Shown here piece after piece: positions 34,375 through 43,391 of a stretch of DNA of 64,000 nucleotides. A model generated the notes under the pieces. That model worked only from the letters and a program-made list of their open reading frames with translations, ran no database searches and was not told where the DNA came from. Source of the DNA: Novacetimonas pomaceti (GTDB taxonomy: Bacteria > Pseudomonadota > Alphaproteobacteria > Acetobacterales > Acetobacteraceae); NCBI RefSeq assembly GCF_003207955.1, contig NZ_NOXG01000001.1, forward strand, positions 248,001 to 312,000, read 5' to 3'. The position numbers and the translations under genes were made by a program. Positions within the stretch are counted from its first letter, which is position 1; the number at the start of each line of letters is the position of its first letter.

Positions 34375-34950
34375 TCAGGGCAGGCTGTTGCCCGCGCCGC
34401 CATGGCCCGGACCGCCATTCATGCTGTTCATCGGGCCGGTGCTGCCGCCATAGGCGCTGTTGGACATCATCTGGCTCATGGGGTTGTAGCGTCCGACATT
34501 GCCCAGGATCTGCTGCATGACGTTGATCTTGGTGCCCGGTGTCGGCGTGCGGCCAGCTGCCATGCTGACGTAACGGGCATCATCCTTGTTCAGCGTCCGC
34601 AGGTTGCGCAGGATGCCCCCGTCGTCAAAGGTCAGGACCACCACCTGCTGCTTTTCGATGTTCGGGAAGCTGATGGGGACCAGCTTCTGCTTCATGGAGA
34701 TATAGATCCACGTATTGTCGTCAAACGTCGCGCGGCTGGTGGGGGAGCCGAGGAGGTCCATCACATCGGATCGCGAACTGGTTCCCGTCTTGAGCTGCTT
34801 GTAGTCATCCGGCTGCACCAGGGAGCCACGCTGGATCACGCTGGGCTTGAACACGGCGCATCCCGACAGCGACAGGCCAACCCCGATGACAGCGCATGAA
34901 AACAGGCGTATGGAACGGGGGCGGGAAAAGATGTGCTGCGGTGACCTCAT
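34375..34950 (-). CDS. bamE: Outer membrane protein assembly factor BamE (SmpA/OmlA)
   Basis: 191 residues. Lipoprotein leader with lipobox LSLSGC at about residue 27-32. The SmpA/OmlA domain follows: GSLVQPDDYKQLKTGTSSRSDVMDLLGSPTSRATFDDNTWIYISMKQ, the BamE core that supports BamA folding of outer-membrane barrels. The C-terminus is extended by a Gly/Met/Asn-rich tail (about 45 residues), longer than the E. coli protein. Divergent from yceD. Confidence 0.92.
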   Translation of the reverse strand: MRSPQHIFSRPRSIRLFSCAVIGVGLSLSGCAVFKPSVIQRGSLVQPDDYKQLKTGTSSRSDVMDLLGSPTSRATFDDNTWIYISMKQKLVPISFPNIEKQQVVVLTFDDGGILRNLRTLNKDDARYVSMAAGRTPTPGTKINVMQQILGNVGRYNPMSQMMSNSAYGGSTGPMNSMNGGPGHGGAGNSLP

Positions 34951-35157
34951 GATCGGGTAAAGCGTCCTGATAAGATGCGGCAGATAGACAATCCGTCATT
35001 CCGGGTGCCTTATTGGCGAAATGAAGTCAATTGCAGATCGGACGCAAGGCGGAAAAACACCTCCGGCGGCGTCCTGGTGGCGGTAAGCATCGCGTTGGAT
35101 CCCCTCCCGGCCGGGTCGGCGTGGCGGCCTGTCGGAACAGCAGGAGAAGATACGAAC

Positions 35158-35694
35158 ATGGAGCCAGAATTTTCCCGCCGCGTCCCGGTGGGGCGCATCG
35201 CGCTCAAGGGAATGGAAACCTCCATCGAGGCCACGCCCGACGAATGCGCCGCCCTCGCGCGGCGTTTCAGGATTCCCGCGATCCGCGACCTTGCCTGCCG
35301 CTATCGCCTTGTCCCCGGCCCGCAGGGGGAGGTCATGGCCGAAGGGTGGCTGACGGCGCACGTGACGCAGGAATGCGTCATCAGCCTTGAGCCGTTCGAG
35401 GACGCTATCGCCGAATCCTTTACCGTGCGCTGCATCCCGGCGGAACGTTTCCGCGAGGATGACGAGGTCGATCCGTTCAGCATCGACGAGGTGGCCTATG
35501 AACGCGAGAGCATCGATATCGGCGAACTGGCGGCGGAGGAGCTTTCGCTGGGTCTCGACCCCTATCCGCACAAGCCCGGAAGCGTGATCCCGGCCGAACT
35601 TCTGGACGTGGAGGATGACGACGGGGAAGAGGATGGTGAGCCCCGCCGCCAGCCTTTCGCGGCCCTTGCGGACCTGAAGAAAAAGCATAACTGA
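35158..35694 (+). CDS. YceD family protein (DUF177)
   Basis: 178 residues. DUF177/YceD proteins are linked with 23S rRNA accumulation and precede rpmF in most bacteria. Seen: GWLTAHVTQECVISLEPFEDAIAESFTVRCIP and the acidic DEVDPFSIDEVAYERESIDIGELAAEELSLGLDPYPHKPG block typical of the family. The ATG at 35158 has a clear AGGAGAAG site. It heads yceD-rpmF-plsX-fabH-ihfA-merR. Confidence 0.9.
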   Translation: MEPEFSRRVPVGRIALKGMETSIEATPDECAALARRFRIPAIRDLACRYRLVPGPQGEVMAEGWLTAHVTQECVISLEPFEDAIAESFTVRCIPAERFREDDEVDPFSIDEVAYERESIDIGELAAEELSLGLDPYPHKPGSVIPAELLDVEDDDGEEDGEPRRQPFAALADLKKKHN

Positions 35695-35865
35695 GGGGCC
35701 GGAACCGCGCGCGGGGGCGGGCGGCGGACCGGCGGATCGCAAGATCGTCTCTTGCGGAATGTCATATGGTCTGCTAGAGCGCCCCCCTCAATTGTTGATA
35801 ACTGACCGGGTGATGCCTGACTGGCCTTGCCGGGTTGTGATCCCAGATCGGAGGGGCCCAGGCCC

Positions 35866-36069
35866 ATGGCTGTACCTAAGAGAAAAACTTCGCCGTCCCG
35901 TCGTGGCATGCGTCGCAGCCATGCTGCGCTGCCGGTGCAGGCGCACGCGGAATGCTCCAACTGTGGCGAACTGAAGCGCCCCCATCATGTGTGCAGCCAT
36001 TGCGGGCATTATGACGGTCGTGAAGTCGCATCCGCAGGCAAGGCGCTGAAAACTGCGGTCCGCGCCTGA
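35866..36069 (+). CDS. rpmF: 50S ribosomal protein L32
   Basis: 67 residues, MAVPKRKTSPSRRGMRRSHAAL start. The zinc-ribbon cysteines are kept (CSNC and CSHC), so this is the zinc-binding form. The ATG follows GGAGGGGCCCAGGCCC. Placed between yceD and plsX as in most bacteria. Confidence 0.96.
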   Translation: MAVPKRKTSPSRRGMRRSHAALPVQAHAECSNCGELKRPHHVCSHCGHYDGREVASAGKALKTAVRA

Positions 36070-36237
36070 TATCTTCCGGCGCGGCAATCTGTCGGGACGG
36101 GGGGTGCCATTGATGTGGCGCGGGAGTGGTCGTCAGATACATCCCGACCCGTCCGGATCGCGCAGGGAGACATGCAGCAGGGGAAAGCTTCCCCGTTGGC
36201 ACTTGCGCGTTTTATCTTCACCCGGCACAAGACGAGC

Positions 36238-37335
36238 ATGACCGAGACAGGTTCCTCTTTTTCCGCGACACAGTCCTACACTCTGGCCATTGATGGAATG
36301 GGTGGGGATGGCGGTCCGGAAGTCGTGGTGGCCGGACTGGCGATTGCCGCTGACCGACATCCATCCGCCAGAATTCTTCTGATTGGCGACGAAAACCGGT
36401 TGCGCGCCCTTCTGGCGCAGTATCCGCAGGCGGTGGCGATATGCACCGTCCGCCCCGCCGGTTCCGCCATCTCCATGGAAATGAAACCCACGGCCGCATT
36501 GCGGGTGCGCGATTCCTCGCTGCGCCTGTCGATGGACGCCGTCTCCAATGGGGAGGCGATGGGCGTGGTGTCCGCTGGAAACAGCGGCGCGATGCTTGCC
36601 CTTGCCAAGATCGTGATAAAGACGCTGCCGGGGATTTCCCGTCCCGCCATGGCCGCCATCAGCCCTACGACAAAGGGCAACGTGGTCATGCTCGACCTTG
36701 GCGCGAACGTGGCATGCGACTGGCGCAACCTGGTGGAATTCGCCGTGATGGGCGAAGCCTTCGCCAAGGCCGTGCTGGGCCTGCCCGCGCCGACCATCGG
36801 GCTTCTCAATGTCGGCTCGGAGGAGCTCAAGGGCGACGAGCGGCTGCGTCAGGCGGCCGAAGTGCTGCGTGGCAGCCCGCTTGCGCGTCAGTTCCACGGA
36901 TTTGTCGAAGGCCATGACATTACCGCCGGCACCACCGACGTGGTGGTCACCGACGGCTTTACCGGCAATGTCGCGCTCAAGACCGGGGAAGGGGCGCTGA
37001 AGATGGCCTTTACCCTGCTGCGCCAGGTCTTCAGTTCCGGCCTGCTTGGCCGGATCGGCTACCTGCTGGTGCGGCCGGGGCTGGAGCGCATGAAGGAATG
37101 GCTGGATCCGCGCCGTTATAACGGCGCGGTATTCGTCGGACTGAACGGCGTGGTGGTGAAGTCGCATGGCGGCACCGACGCCGAAGGATTCGCCTCTGCC
37201 GTGGATGTGGCGATCGACATGGTCACCCATGATTTCAATGCCGGTATCCGTGACCAGCTTGCCCGCATGGGAAGCCTGACGGCCAGCAGGTTCAGTAACG
37301 AAAAGGAGTCGACGCAGGCGGTTTCGGCTTCCTGA
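36238..37335 (+). CDS. plsX: Phosphate acyltransferase PlsX
   Basis: 365 residues. Makes acyl-phosphate from acyl-ACP for phospholipid synthesis. Seen: AIDGMGGDGGPEVVVAGLAIA, VSAGNSGAMLALA, RPAMAAISPTTKG, MLDLGANVACDW, LLNVGSEELKGDE and VVTDGFTGNVALKTGEG. Start ATG at 36238 (MTETGSS); the frame extends upstream to 36115 without family similarity. A GGGGAA-AGC-TTCCCC inverted repeat (36180-36194) lies just before the start. Confidence 0.96.
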   Translation: MTETGSSFSATQSYTLAIDGMGGDGGPEVVVAGLAIAADRHPSARILLIGDENRLRALLAQYPQAVAICTVRPAGSAISMEMKPTAALRVRDSSLRLSMDAVSNGEAMGVVSAGNSGAMLALAKIVIKTLPGISRPAMAAISPTTKGNVVMLDLGANVACDWRNLVEFAVMGEAFAKAVLGLPAPTIGLLNVGSEELKGDERLRQAAEVLRGSPLARQFHGFVEGHDITAGTTDVVVTDGFTGNVALKTGEGALKMAFTLLRQVFSSGLLGRIGYLLVRPGLERMKEWLDPRRYNGAVFVGLNGVVVKSHGGTDAEGFASAVDVAIDMVTHDFNAGIRDQLARMGSLTASRFSNEKESTQAVSAS

Positions 37336-37422
37336 GTCGCTTGGGGTGGGCAAGGAAAGCCTCTCGTGCCTGTGGGGTGCGATACGTGCCGCCCTGCTCC
37401 CAACAGGTTTGGACAGACACGC

Positions 37423-38391
37423 ATGAAGGCGAGACACTCGCTGCTGAAGGGTTTCGGTGGTTATCTGCCGGACAGGATCGTGACCAACGATGAACTGGCC
37501 ACCCGGCTGGAAACCTCGGACGAGTGGATTCGCGCCCGCACCGGAATCGCGCAGCGCCATGTCGCCGGGCCGGAAGATACCGCCGTCAGCATGGCGGCGC
37601 GGGCAGGGCGGCAGGCGCTGGATTATGCCAAGGCCAGCCCTGACGATGTGGACGCCATCATCGTGGCGACAAGCACGCCGGATCAGGCGTTTCCTTCCAC
37701 CGCCGTGCGGGTGCAGGCGGAACTTGGCATTACGGGCGGGTTCGGTTTTGACGTCGCGGCGGCCTGTTCGGGATTCATTTACGCGCTGTCCACCGCCGAT
37801 GCGCTGATCCGCAGCGGGCAGGCGCGTTCGGCGCTGGTGATCGGCAGCGAGGTGTATTCGCGCATCCTTGATCCCGATGACCGTTCGACCTTTGTCCTGT
37901 TCGGCGACGGCGCGGGTGCTGTCTTCATGCAGGCGACGGATGACGCGGATGGACAGGGGATCCTGTCGACCCACCTCCATTCCGACGGTCGTTACGGCGA
38001 CCTGCTGTATGTCGACGGCGCGATCGGCCAGTCCGACAAAAGCGCCCACCTGAAAATGCAGGGACGCGACGTTTTCCGCCATGCGGTGGCCAAGCTGTCC
38101 TCGTCGGTGGATGAGGTGCTGGCGGCGAACGGCCTGCAGTACGAGGACGTGTCGTGGCTGGTGCCGCACCAGGCGAACCTGCGGATCATTGACGGCGTGG
38201 CGCGCAAGCTGCGCCTGCCACCCGAACGGGTGGTGATCACGGTGGACCGGCATGCCAATACCTCCGCCGCGTCGATCCCGCTGGCCCTGAACGAGGCCGT
38301 GCGTGATGGGCGGATTCGCACCGGGGACCTCGTGCTGATGGAAGCGCTGGGTGGCGGCCTGACATGGGGGGCGGCGCTGGCGCGGATGTAG
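37423..38391 (+). CDS. fabH: 3-oxoacyl-[ACP] synthase III (FabH)
   Basis: 322 residues. Condenses acetyl-CoA with malonyl-ACP to start fatty-acid synthesis. Triad visible: Cys in VAAACSGFIYAL, His in WLVPHQANLRI and Asn in RHANTSAASIPLAL. Early DEWIRARTGIAQRH and C-terminal ALGGGLTWGAAL match FabH. The ATG at 37423 was chosen over the upstream GTG-like frame start because the family begins here. Follows plsX by about 90 bp. Confidence 0.96.
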   Translation: MKARHSLLKGFGGYLPDRIVTNDELATRLETSDEWIRARTGIAQRHVAGPEDTAVSMAARAGRQALDYAKASPDDVDAIIVATSTPDQAFPSTAVRVQAELGITGGFGFDVAAACSGFIYALSTADALIRSGQARSALVIGSEVYSRILDPDDRSTFVLFGDGAGAVFMQATDDADGQGILSTHLHSDGRYGDLLYVDGAIGQSDKSAHLKMQGRDVFRHAVAKLSSSVDEVLAANGLQYEDVSWLVPHQANLRIIDGVARKLRLPPERVVITVDRHANTSAASIPLALNEAVRDGRIRTGDLVLMEALGGGLTWGAALARM

Positions 38392-38461
38392 GCGACCGGC
38401 GTGCGACCGTGTCCGGCGGAATGCGGACGCAAGAAAAAAACGAACCTGTCAACACATTGAA

Positions 38462-38490
38462 TTGACGGTGGCTGATGGCATGCATAACGT
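38462..38490 (+). promoter_or_regulatory. Candidate ihfA promoter, possibly giving a leaderless mRNA
   Basis: TTGACG (38462-38467), a 17-bp spacer and TAACGT (38485-38490). A start site 6-7 bp after the -10 box falls on the ihfA ATG (38497), and no Shine-Dalgarno sequence is visible between. Confidence 0.4.
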
Positions 38491-38496
38491 TACCGC

Positions 38497-38814
38497 ATGA
38501 GCACAGTGACCCGCGCCACTCTGGCAGAACAAATCTATAGTCAGGTTGGACTTTCCCGTCATGAGTCCGCCGATATCCTTGAACACGTCCTGGAAAAAGT
38601 GGCCCATGCACTCGAAACCGGGGACACCGTAAAGATCAGCGGATTCGGTACCTTTTCCGTCCGCAGGAAGGGGCGCCGCACGGGCCGCAACCCGAAAACC
38701 GGGGTTGAGGTGCCGATTCTGCCGCGTTCCGTCCTGGTCTTTCGGCCCAGTCAGCTGTTGCGGGCGCATGTGAACGGTACCACCGGCCACACGAACGCAG
38801 AGGACGACGAATGA
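38497..38814 (+). CDS. ihfA: Integration host factor alpha subunit
   Basis: 105 residues. DNA-bending heterodimer partner. TRATLAEQIYSQVGLSRHESADILEHVLEKVAHALETGDTVKISGFGTFSVRRKGRRTGRNPKTGVEVPI is the HU/IHF fold with the intercalating arm (RNPKTG). Its stop overlaps the MerR-type gene by 4 bp, a pairing common in alphaproteobacteria. Confidence 0.95.
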   Translation: MSTVTRATLAEQIYSQVGLSRHESADILEHVLEKVAHALETGDTVKISGFGTFSVRRKGRRTGRNPKTGVEVPILPRSVLVFRPSQLLRAHVNGTTGHTNAEDDE

Positions 38815-39707
38815 ATGTCCAAGACCCCGCCCCGGATGGCATGAGGAACCTTTCCGCAGCACCTGCGGGAAGCAGCGATGACGCCCTGCCGATTTACGAG
38901 GTCGCGCGTCAGCTCGGGATCGCGCAGCATGTCCTGCGCACGTGGGAAAACCGCTTTCCCCAGCTTCAGCCCATTCGTGGGCCGAGTGGCCGCCGCCTGT
39001 ACCGGCCGGATGACGTGGCGCTGCTGCGCCGGATTTCCGACATGCTGTATGTCCGGCATCTCTCCCTTGGGGAGGTACAGCGCATCCTGACGGGACCGGA
39101 CGTGGCCGGGGACGATGCCCTTCATGTGGCTGCCTCCCCCGTTGCGTCCACGCCGGTGCCCGAGGGCAGGGCGGTTGTCGAAATTACCGACGTGCGGATC
39201 GAGGAAGTCACCATCGTGGAGGAGGTGGCGTCGGACGAAGCTGCACCCACATCAGGTGATGCGTCGGCTGAAGAAGGGCCGGTCGTCCCCGCAGGCCCCG
39301 AAGCGATGGCGGATGCCCCGCTGATGGAAGACGGGAAAGACGGGTACGACGCTGCGGCATCGCGCGAATCGCCGGAATCGGACGTTCCCCCTGTCGGTGC
39401 GGCACAGCCGCACGATTGCGGCCCGGAAATGCCCATGGACGCGGCCGGGTCGGCGGATGCCCCGGTCCCGCAGCCCGAGACGGCGGCGCGAGCATCCACG
39501 CAGGAAGATATTTCCGCGCAGGATGCGTCCGCGACTGTGCCAGTCGCGCAGGCGGAAGCGGAAGAGGCGGAAGAGGACGAGGCCCCGCTGGAACAGCTTG
39601 TGATGCTGGAGCTTGAGCGGCTGCGTGCCGAAAATACGGCACTGCGCGAAAACCTGCGCGGGATACTGGTTGAACTGCAGGCATTGCGTGAAATGGTGCC
39701 GGTCTAG
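38811..39707 (+). CDS. MerR-family regulator with long acidic linker
   Basis: 298 residues. An N-terminal MerR winged helix (about 24-95): IYEVARQLGIAQHVLRTWENRFPQLQPIRGPSGRRLYRPDDVALLRRI. It is followed by about 150 residues rich in Ala, Glu, Pro and Asp with low complexity, probably disordered. It ends in a short coiled coil (about 255-295, LEQLVMLELERLRAENTALRENL). No metal-binding cysteines follow the HTH. Starts in an ATGA overlap with ihfA and ends just before a strong terminator. Target genes unknown. Confidence 0.88.
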   Translation: MNVQDPAPDGMRNLSAAPAGSSDDALPIYEVARQLGIAQHVLRTWENRFPQLQPIRGPSGRRLYRPDDVALLRRISDMLYVRHLSLGEVQRILTGPDVAGDDALHVAASPVASTPVPEGRAVVEITDVRIEEVTIVEEVASDEAAPTSGDASAEEGPVVPAGPEAMADAPLMEDGKDGYDAAASRESPESDVPPVGAAQPHDCGPEMPMDAAGSADAPVPQPETAARASTQEDISAQDASATVPVAQAEAEEAEEDEAPLEQLVMLELERLRAENTALRENLRGILVELQALREMVPV

Positions 39708-39730
39708 CGATCGGGGAGATACCGGGAAGG

Positions 39731-39774
39731 AAAAAGGGGCAGGGACCAGGCGTTCCTGCCCCTTTTGTGTTTTT
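39731..39774 (+). terminator. Rho-independent terminator after the merR-type gene
   Basis: AAAAGGGGCAGG and CCTGCCCCTTTT form a perfect 12-bp stem (39732-39743 and 39755-39766) with an 11-nt loop, followed by GTGTTTTTA. Ends the ihfA-merR unit. Confidence 0.85.
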
Positions 39775-39811
39775 ATGGGTTTAATTTTTGCTGTCAGGTG
39801 AAGAAGATGGC

Positions 39812-39840
39812 TTGCAGCCCCCCGGTGGGCCTGCTACACG
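39812..39840 (+). promoter_or_regulatory. Candidate tRNA-Pro promoter
   Basis: TTGCAG (39812-39817), a 17-bp spacer and TACACG (39835-39840) lie 20 bp before the tRNA. Box matches are moderate. Confidence 0.4.
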
Positions 39841-39859
39841 ATGCGTCATCGCAGACAGG

Positions 39860-39933
39860 CGGGCAGTAGCGCAGCCTGGTAGCGCATCAGTCTGGGGGAC
39901 TGGGGGTCGTGGGTTCGAATCCCGCCTGCCCGA
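39860..39933 (+). tRNA. tRNA-Pro (anticodon GGG)
   Basis: Full cloverleaf. Acceptor CGGGCAG (39860-39866) pairs with CTGCCCG (39926-39932), with discriminator A at 39933. D arm GCGC/GCGC around AGCCTGGTA. Anticodon stem TCAGT/ACTGG with loop CTGGGGG, giving anticodon GGG at 39894-39896. T arm GTGGG/CCCGC with TTCGAAT. The 3' CCA is not encoded. No variable-loop insertion or intron. Confidence 0.95.
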
Positions 39934-40012
39934 TATCCCTGTCTGCGATAAGATATCCCTGAAATCGCTGATTTTATTCTGTGCCCCTTCTGGGGCATTT
40001 CGCGTCCGCCGT

Positions 40013-41158
40013 TCAGTCGCGGACGCGCGTCCAGTTGCGCCATATCATGTGCAGCACGGACATGATGGCCGGCCCCATGAACAGCCCCAGCAGGTTCCAG
40101 CTTTCCGCGCCGCCAAGGATGCCGGTCAGGACCCACAGGAACGGCAGCTGCGTCGATCCGCCGATCAGGGCAGGGCGCACAAGATGGTCCGCCAGGAAAA
40201 TGACAGCCAGCCCGATCAGCATGATGGCGATGGCGAGCATGGCGCTGCCCTTGACCAGCAGGAGGATCGACACGATTCCGATGGCGATCACGGCGCAGAA
40301 CGGGATCATGGCGGCCACGGCGGTTACCACCCCGAACAGGAAGGGATGCGGCGCGCCCGCGATCAGGTAGGCAACGCCCATCAGCAGCCCTTCGCCCATC
40401 CCCACAAGGACCAGCCCCGCCACCGTGCCGTGGATGGAGGCAATGATCTGCAGCGCGATCCTTTCCCCACGTTTGCCAAAGGCGCGACGCGACACTACCA
40501 GGCATTGCCGGATGACCGAATCCCCGTCCTTGAGCAGGAAGAACAGGGTCAGGATGGAAAATATGAACAGGATGCCCCGGTGCATCACCTGCGAGCCAAG
40601 CTGCTGCGTCATCTTCACGCTCTGCCCGATCCGCAGGGAGCCCAGCAGGGCGGAAAAGTCATCCGGGTCCTGCAGGTGGCCTTCCCACCATGAGCGCATG
40701 CTCTGCGCCCCGATGGGCAGGTGATCGACCCACGGCGGAACCGGCAGGCCCGAATGCCGCGCATTGTTCAGAAGGTGCAGGACGCTTTCGGCGTCGCGCG
40801 CGGCCTCTATCCCGAACAGGGTCACCGGCACCAGGAAAATCAGCGCGATTCCCAGCGTAAAGGCCGCCGGCAGCAGAAGCTGGTGCGTGGCGGCATGCCA
40901 GCGGATGCGCGCACGGACATAAAGCGGCCATGACGCGATGGCAAAGATTCCCCCCCAGATCAGCGACGGCAGGAAACCACGAACCGTATAAAGCGCCATC
41001 GCGACGAAAAACAGCGCCAGCAGCCCCCGTGCGATCCGCTGCGCCCGCTGTGTTTCGCGAAAGGAACGGAAAGTACGAAGTGACTGCCCGTTACCTTCCA
41101 GTCCGTGGTCGGGCAGGCGGGATTCGGCATCGGCGATCTTGTGATCCGGCATGGTCAT
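40013..41158 (-). CDS. AI-2E family transporter (PerM/YdiK-like)
   Basis: 381 residues with about seven to eight membrane helices. N-terminal pair at RGLLALFFVAMALYTVRGFLPSLIWGGIFAIASWPLY, central helices after residue 100, and the C-terminal GILGGAESWNLLGLFMGPAIMSVLHMIW segment typical of the family. Members export autoinducer-2 or act as Na+/H+ antiporters; the role here is not determinable. An alternative ATG lies two codons in. Confidence 0.88.
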   Translation of the reverse strand: MTMPDHKIADAESRLPDHGLEGNGQSLRTFRSFRETQRAQRIARGLLALFFVAMALYTVRGFLPSLIWGGIFAIASWPLYVRARIRWHAATHQLLLPAAFTLGIALIFLVPVTLFGIEAARDAESVLHLLNNARHSGLPVPPWVDHLPIGAQSMRSWWEGHLQDPDDFSALLGSLRIGQSVKMTQQLGSQVMHRGILFIFSILTLFFLLKDGDSVIRQCLVVSRRAFGKRGERIALQIIASIHGTVAGLVLVGMGEGLLMGVAYLIAGAPHPFLFGVVTAVAAMIPFCAVIAIGIVSILLLVKGSAMLAIAIMLIGLAVIFLADHLVRPALIGGSTQLPFLWVLTGILGGAESWNLLGLFMGPAIMSVLHMIWRNWTRVRD

Positions 41159-41215
41159 CCTTGTGATGTCCCCCGTCGTGATGTTCCCTGGCCGGGGGGG
41201 GGCGATGGGGCGGGC

Positions 41216-43291
41216 TCAGGCAGTTTCGATGGCCCAGATGGCAAAGGCATGGATCAGGGCCGCGTCCTTGAGGGAGTCGAAACGTCCCGTCGCGCCCCGG
41301 TGTCCCGCCTCCATGTTGGTGCGTAACATGACCGGGCGCGATGAAAGCGTATTTTCACGCAGGCGCGCCACCCATTTCGCGGGCTCCCAATAGGTTACGC
41401 GCGGGTCCGTCAGCCCCCCCATCGCCAGAATGGCGGGATAGTCACGCGGCCGCACCTGTTCATAGGCGGCATAGCTTTCGATCAGGTCATAGGCCGCCGG
41501 ATCCTCCAGCGGGTTGCCCCATTCGGGCCATTCCGGCGGCGTCAGCGGCAGGGAGGCATCGGACATGGTGTTGAGTTCATCGACGAACGGCACGACCGCC
41601 ACGATTCCCGCGAACAGGTCGGGCCGCATGTTGGCGATGGCCCCCATGACCATCCCCCCGGCGGAGCGGCCATCGGCGACGATTTTTCCCTTTGCCCCGA
41701 ATCCCTGCCCGATCAGGTGTTCGGCGCAGGCGATGAAATCGGTAAAGCTGTTGACCTTGTTCCTGCCGCGTCCGCCAAGGAACCAGCCCCACCCTTTTTC
41801 CGAGCCGCCACGCACATGGGCGACGGCGTGAAACCATCCCCGGTCGACAAGGCTGAGGGTGCGGGTGGAAAAATCAGGCTCGATCGCATGCCCGTATGAC
41901 CCGTACCCGTACAGGAGCAGCGGCGCGGACCCGTCGCGGGGCGTATCGTGGCGGCCCAGGACGGTGACCGGCACCTCCTGCCCGTCAGGTGCGCGGGCCA
42001 TCAGGCGCCAGCAGCGGTAATCGGCGGGATTGTGGCCGGAGGGGACATCCTGCTGTTTCAGCAGGCGGCGCGCGCGCGTTTGCATGTCATAGGCGAACCA
42101 CTGCCGCGGCGTCGTGGGCGACTGGTAGATGTAGCGCAGTTCCGTGGTGTCATATTCGTATCCCCCCGAAAGGGAGAGGTCATAGGCCGCTTCCCCCGAC
42201 CCCAGCACATGGCGTTCCCCCTGCCGCGTCTGCATGACGATACGGCAGTTGGCCTCATGGCGTTCCCGCCATACCAGCCAGTCAGCGAAGGTGCAGCATG
42301 CGGTGATGTAGCGTCCGGGTTCATGGGGCACCAGTTCGCGCCAGTTCGCCCGCGCGGGGGCATCCTGCGGCGCCAGTTTCAGCGTGAAGTCGATGGCCCC
42401 GTCGGCATTGGTCAGGACGACGAAATCCGTCCCCCAGTGATGCAGGTCGTACATCACGCCCTCATGGCGCGGTTCGACGCATGCGGGCGGCGCGTCAGGG
42501 GTCGCGGCCGGGATCAGCCATGATTCAGAGGTATCATGGTTGCCCGATGTGATGATGATCCACTGTCCCGAGCGCGTGGCCGCCACGCCGACGAAAAAGC
42601 CGGCGTCCTTTTCCTCATACACCAGCGTATCGGCATCCGATCCGATTTCGCGGCGATAGACGCGCGCGGGGCGGCCATGGTCATCGCGCCAGATCCAGAA
42701 CAGGTGGCGGCTGTCGGGGGCGAAGACGAAGGCGCCGCTGCAGTTTTCGATCGGCGCACCCACGGCCGCGCCGGTCGTGATGTCATTGATCCGCACGCGA
42801 TAGATTTCGGAACCCTGCGTGTCCTCGGCATAGGCGAAAAGCCGGTGGTCGGGGCTGTGGGTCGCGGCGGCAACCGCGAAATATTCATGCCGGGTGGCGC
42901 GCGCGTTCACATCCAGCAGCACCTGTTCGCGTTCCGGGGCATCGGCGGCGTGGCGGGCATAGACGGGATACTGCGCCCCCCGGTCATAGCGGGAGTAATA
43001 GTACCACGGCCCGTGGGGCACGGCGGGGTAGGATTCCACCTCCTGCATGCGTCCCTTCATTTCCGCGACCAGCTTTTCCTGAAGGTCCGTGGTGCCGGAC
43101 AGCACCGCCGCCGTATAGGCGTTTTCCGCCCTCAGATGCGCTGCGATGTCTTCACGCAGGAGCGAGGGATCACGCAGCACGGCCTGCCAGTTATCGTCCT
43201 TCATCCATGCGTATTCGTCCTCCCGCACGCGGCCAAGCTGCTCTATGCGGCGGGGGATCTTGCGCGCGACGGGGGGCGTGGTCATGGGCAT
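41216..43291 (-). CDS. Oligopeptidase B / prolyl oligopeptidase family (S9)
   Basis: About 691 residues. Beta-propeller N-terminal domain and alpha/beta-hydrolase C-terminal domain. Catalytic Ser in DGRSAGGMVMG, Asp in GGLTDPRVTYWEPAKW and His in MEAGHRGATGRFD; the propeller begins EDEYAWMKDDNWQAVLRDP. This is the oligopeptidase B (PtrB) pattern, cleaving short peptides after basic residues in the cytosol. I placed the start at 43291 (MPMTTPPVARKIPRR), since the frame above it is unlike the family; 43285 is also possible. Confidence 0.92.
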   Translation of the reverse strand: MPMTTPPVARKIPRRIEQLGRVREDEYAWMKDDNWQAVLRDPSLLREDIAAHLRAENAYTAAVLSGTTDLQEKLVAEMKGRMQEVESYPAVPHGPWYYYSRYDRGAQYPVYARHAADAPEREQVLLDVNARATRHEYFAVAAATHSPDHRLFAYAEDTQGSEIYRVRINDITTGAAVGAPIENCSGAFVFAPDSRHLFWIWRDDHGRPARVYRREIGSDADTLVYEEKDAGFFVGVAATRSGQWIIITSGNHDTSESWLIPAATPDAPPACVEPRHEGVMYDLHHWGTDFVVLTNADGAIDFTLKLAPQDAPARANWRELVPHEPGRYITACCTFADWLVWRERHEANCRIVMQTRQGERHVLGSGEAAYDLSLSGGYEYDTTELRYIYQSPTTPRQWFAYDMQTRARRLLKQQDVPSGHNPADYRCWRLMARAPDGQEVPVTVLGRHDTPRDGSAPLLLYGYGSYGHAIEPDFSTRTLSLVDRGWFHAVAHVRGGSEKGWGWFLGGRGRNKVNSFTDFIACAEHLIGQGFGAKGKIVADGRSAGGMVMGAIANMRPDLFAGIVAVVPFVDELNTMSDASLPLTPPEWPEWGNPLEDPAAYDLIESYAAYEQVRPRDYPAILAMGGLTDPRVTYWEPAKWVARLRENTLSSRPVMLRTNMEAGHRGATGRFDSLKDAALIHAFAIWAIETA

Positions 43292-43391
43292 CGGTCTTTC
43301 GGGTCGGTGACGGGGGCAGGATCCGGCACGGCACGGGCCATGGCGGCATGTCCGGCGCGGAATGGCAATAACGAACTGGCGCGATGGCCGG

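Noticed and set aside
36180..36194. GGGGAA-AGC-TTCCCC inverted repeat before plsX
   Set aside because: Contains AAGCTT like the repeat family but shares nothing else with it, so I did not count it as another copy.
36133..38253. 706-codon minus-strand frame
   Set aside because: Antisense to plsX and fabH, both with clear catalytic motifs on the plus strand.
39788..40693. 301-codon plus-strand frame starting across the tRNA
   Set aside because: Its AVAQPGSASVWGTGGRGFESR segment is the translated tRNA-Pro, and the rest is antisense to the AI-2E-type gene.
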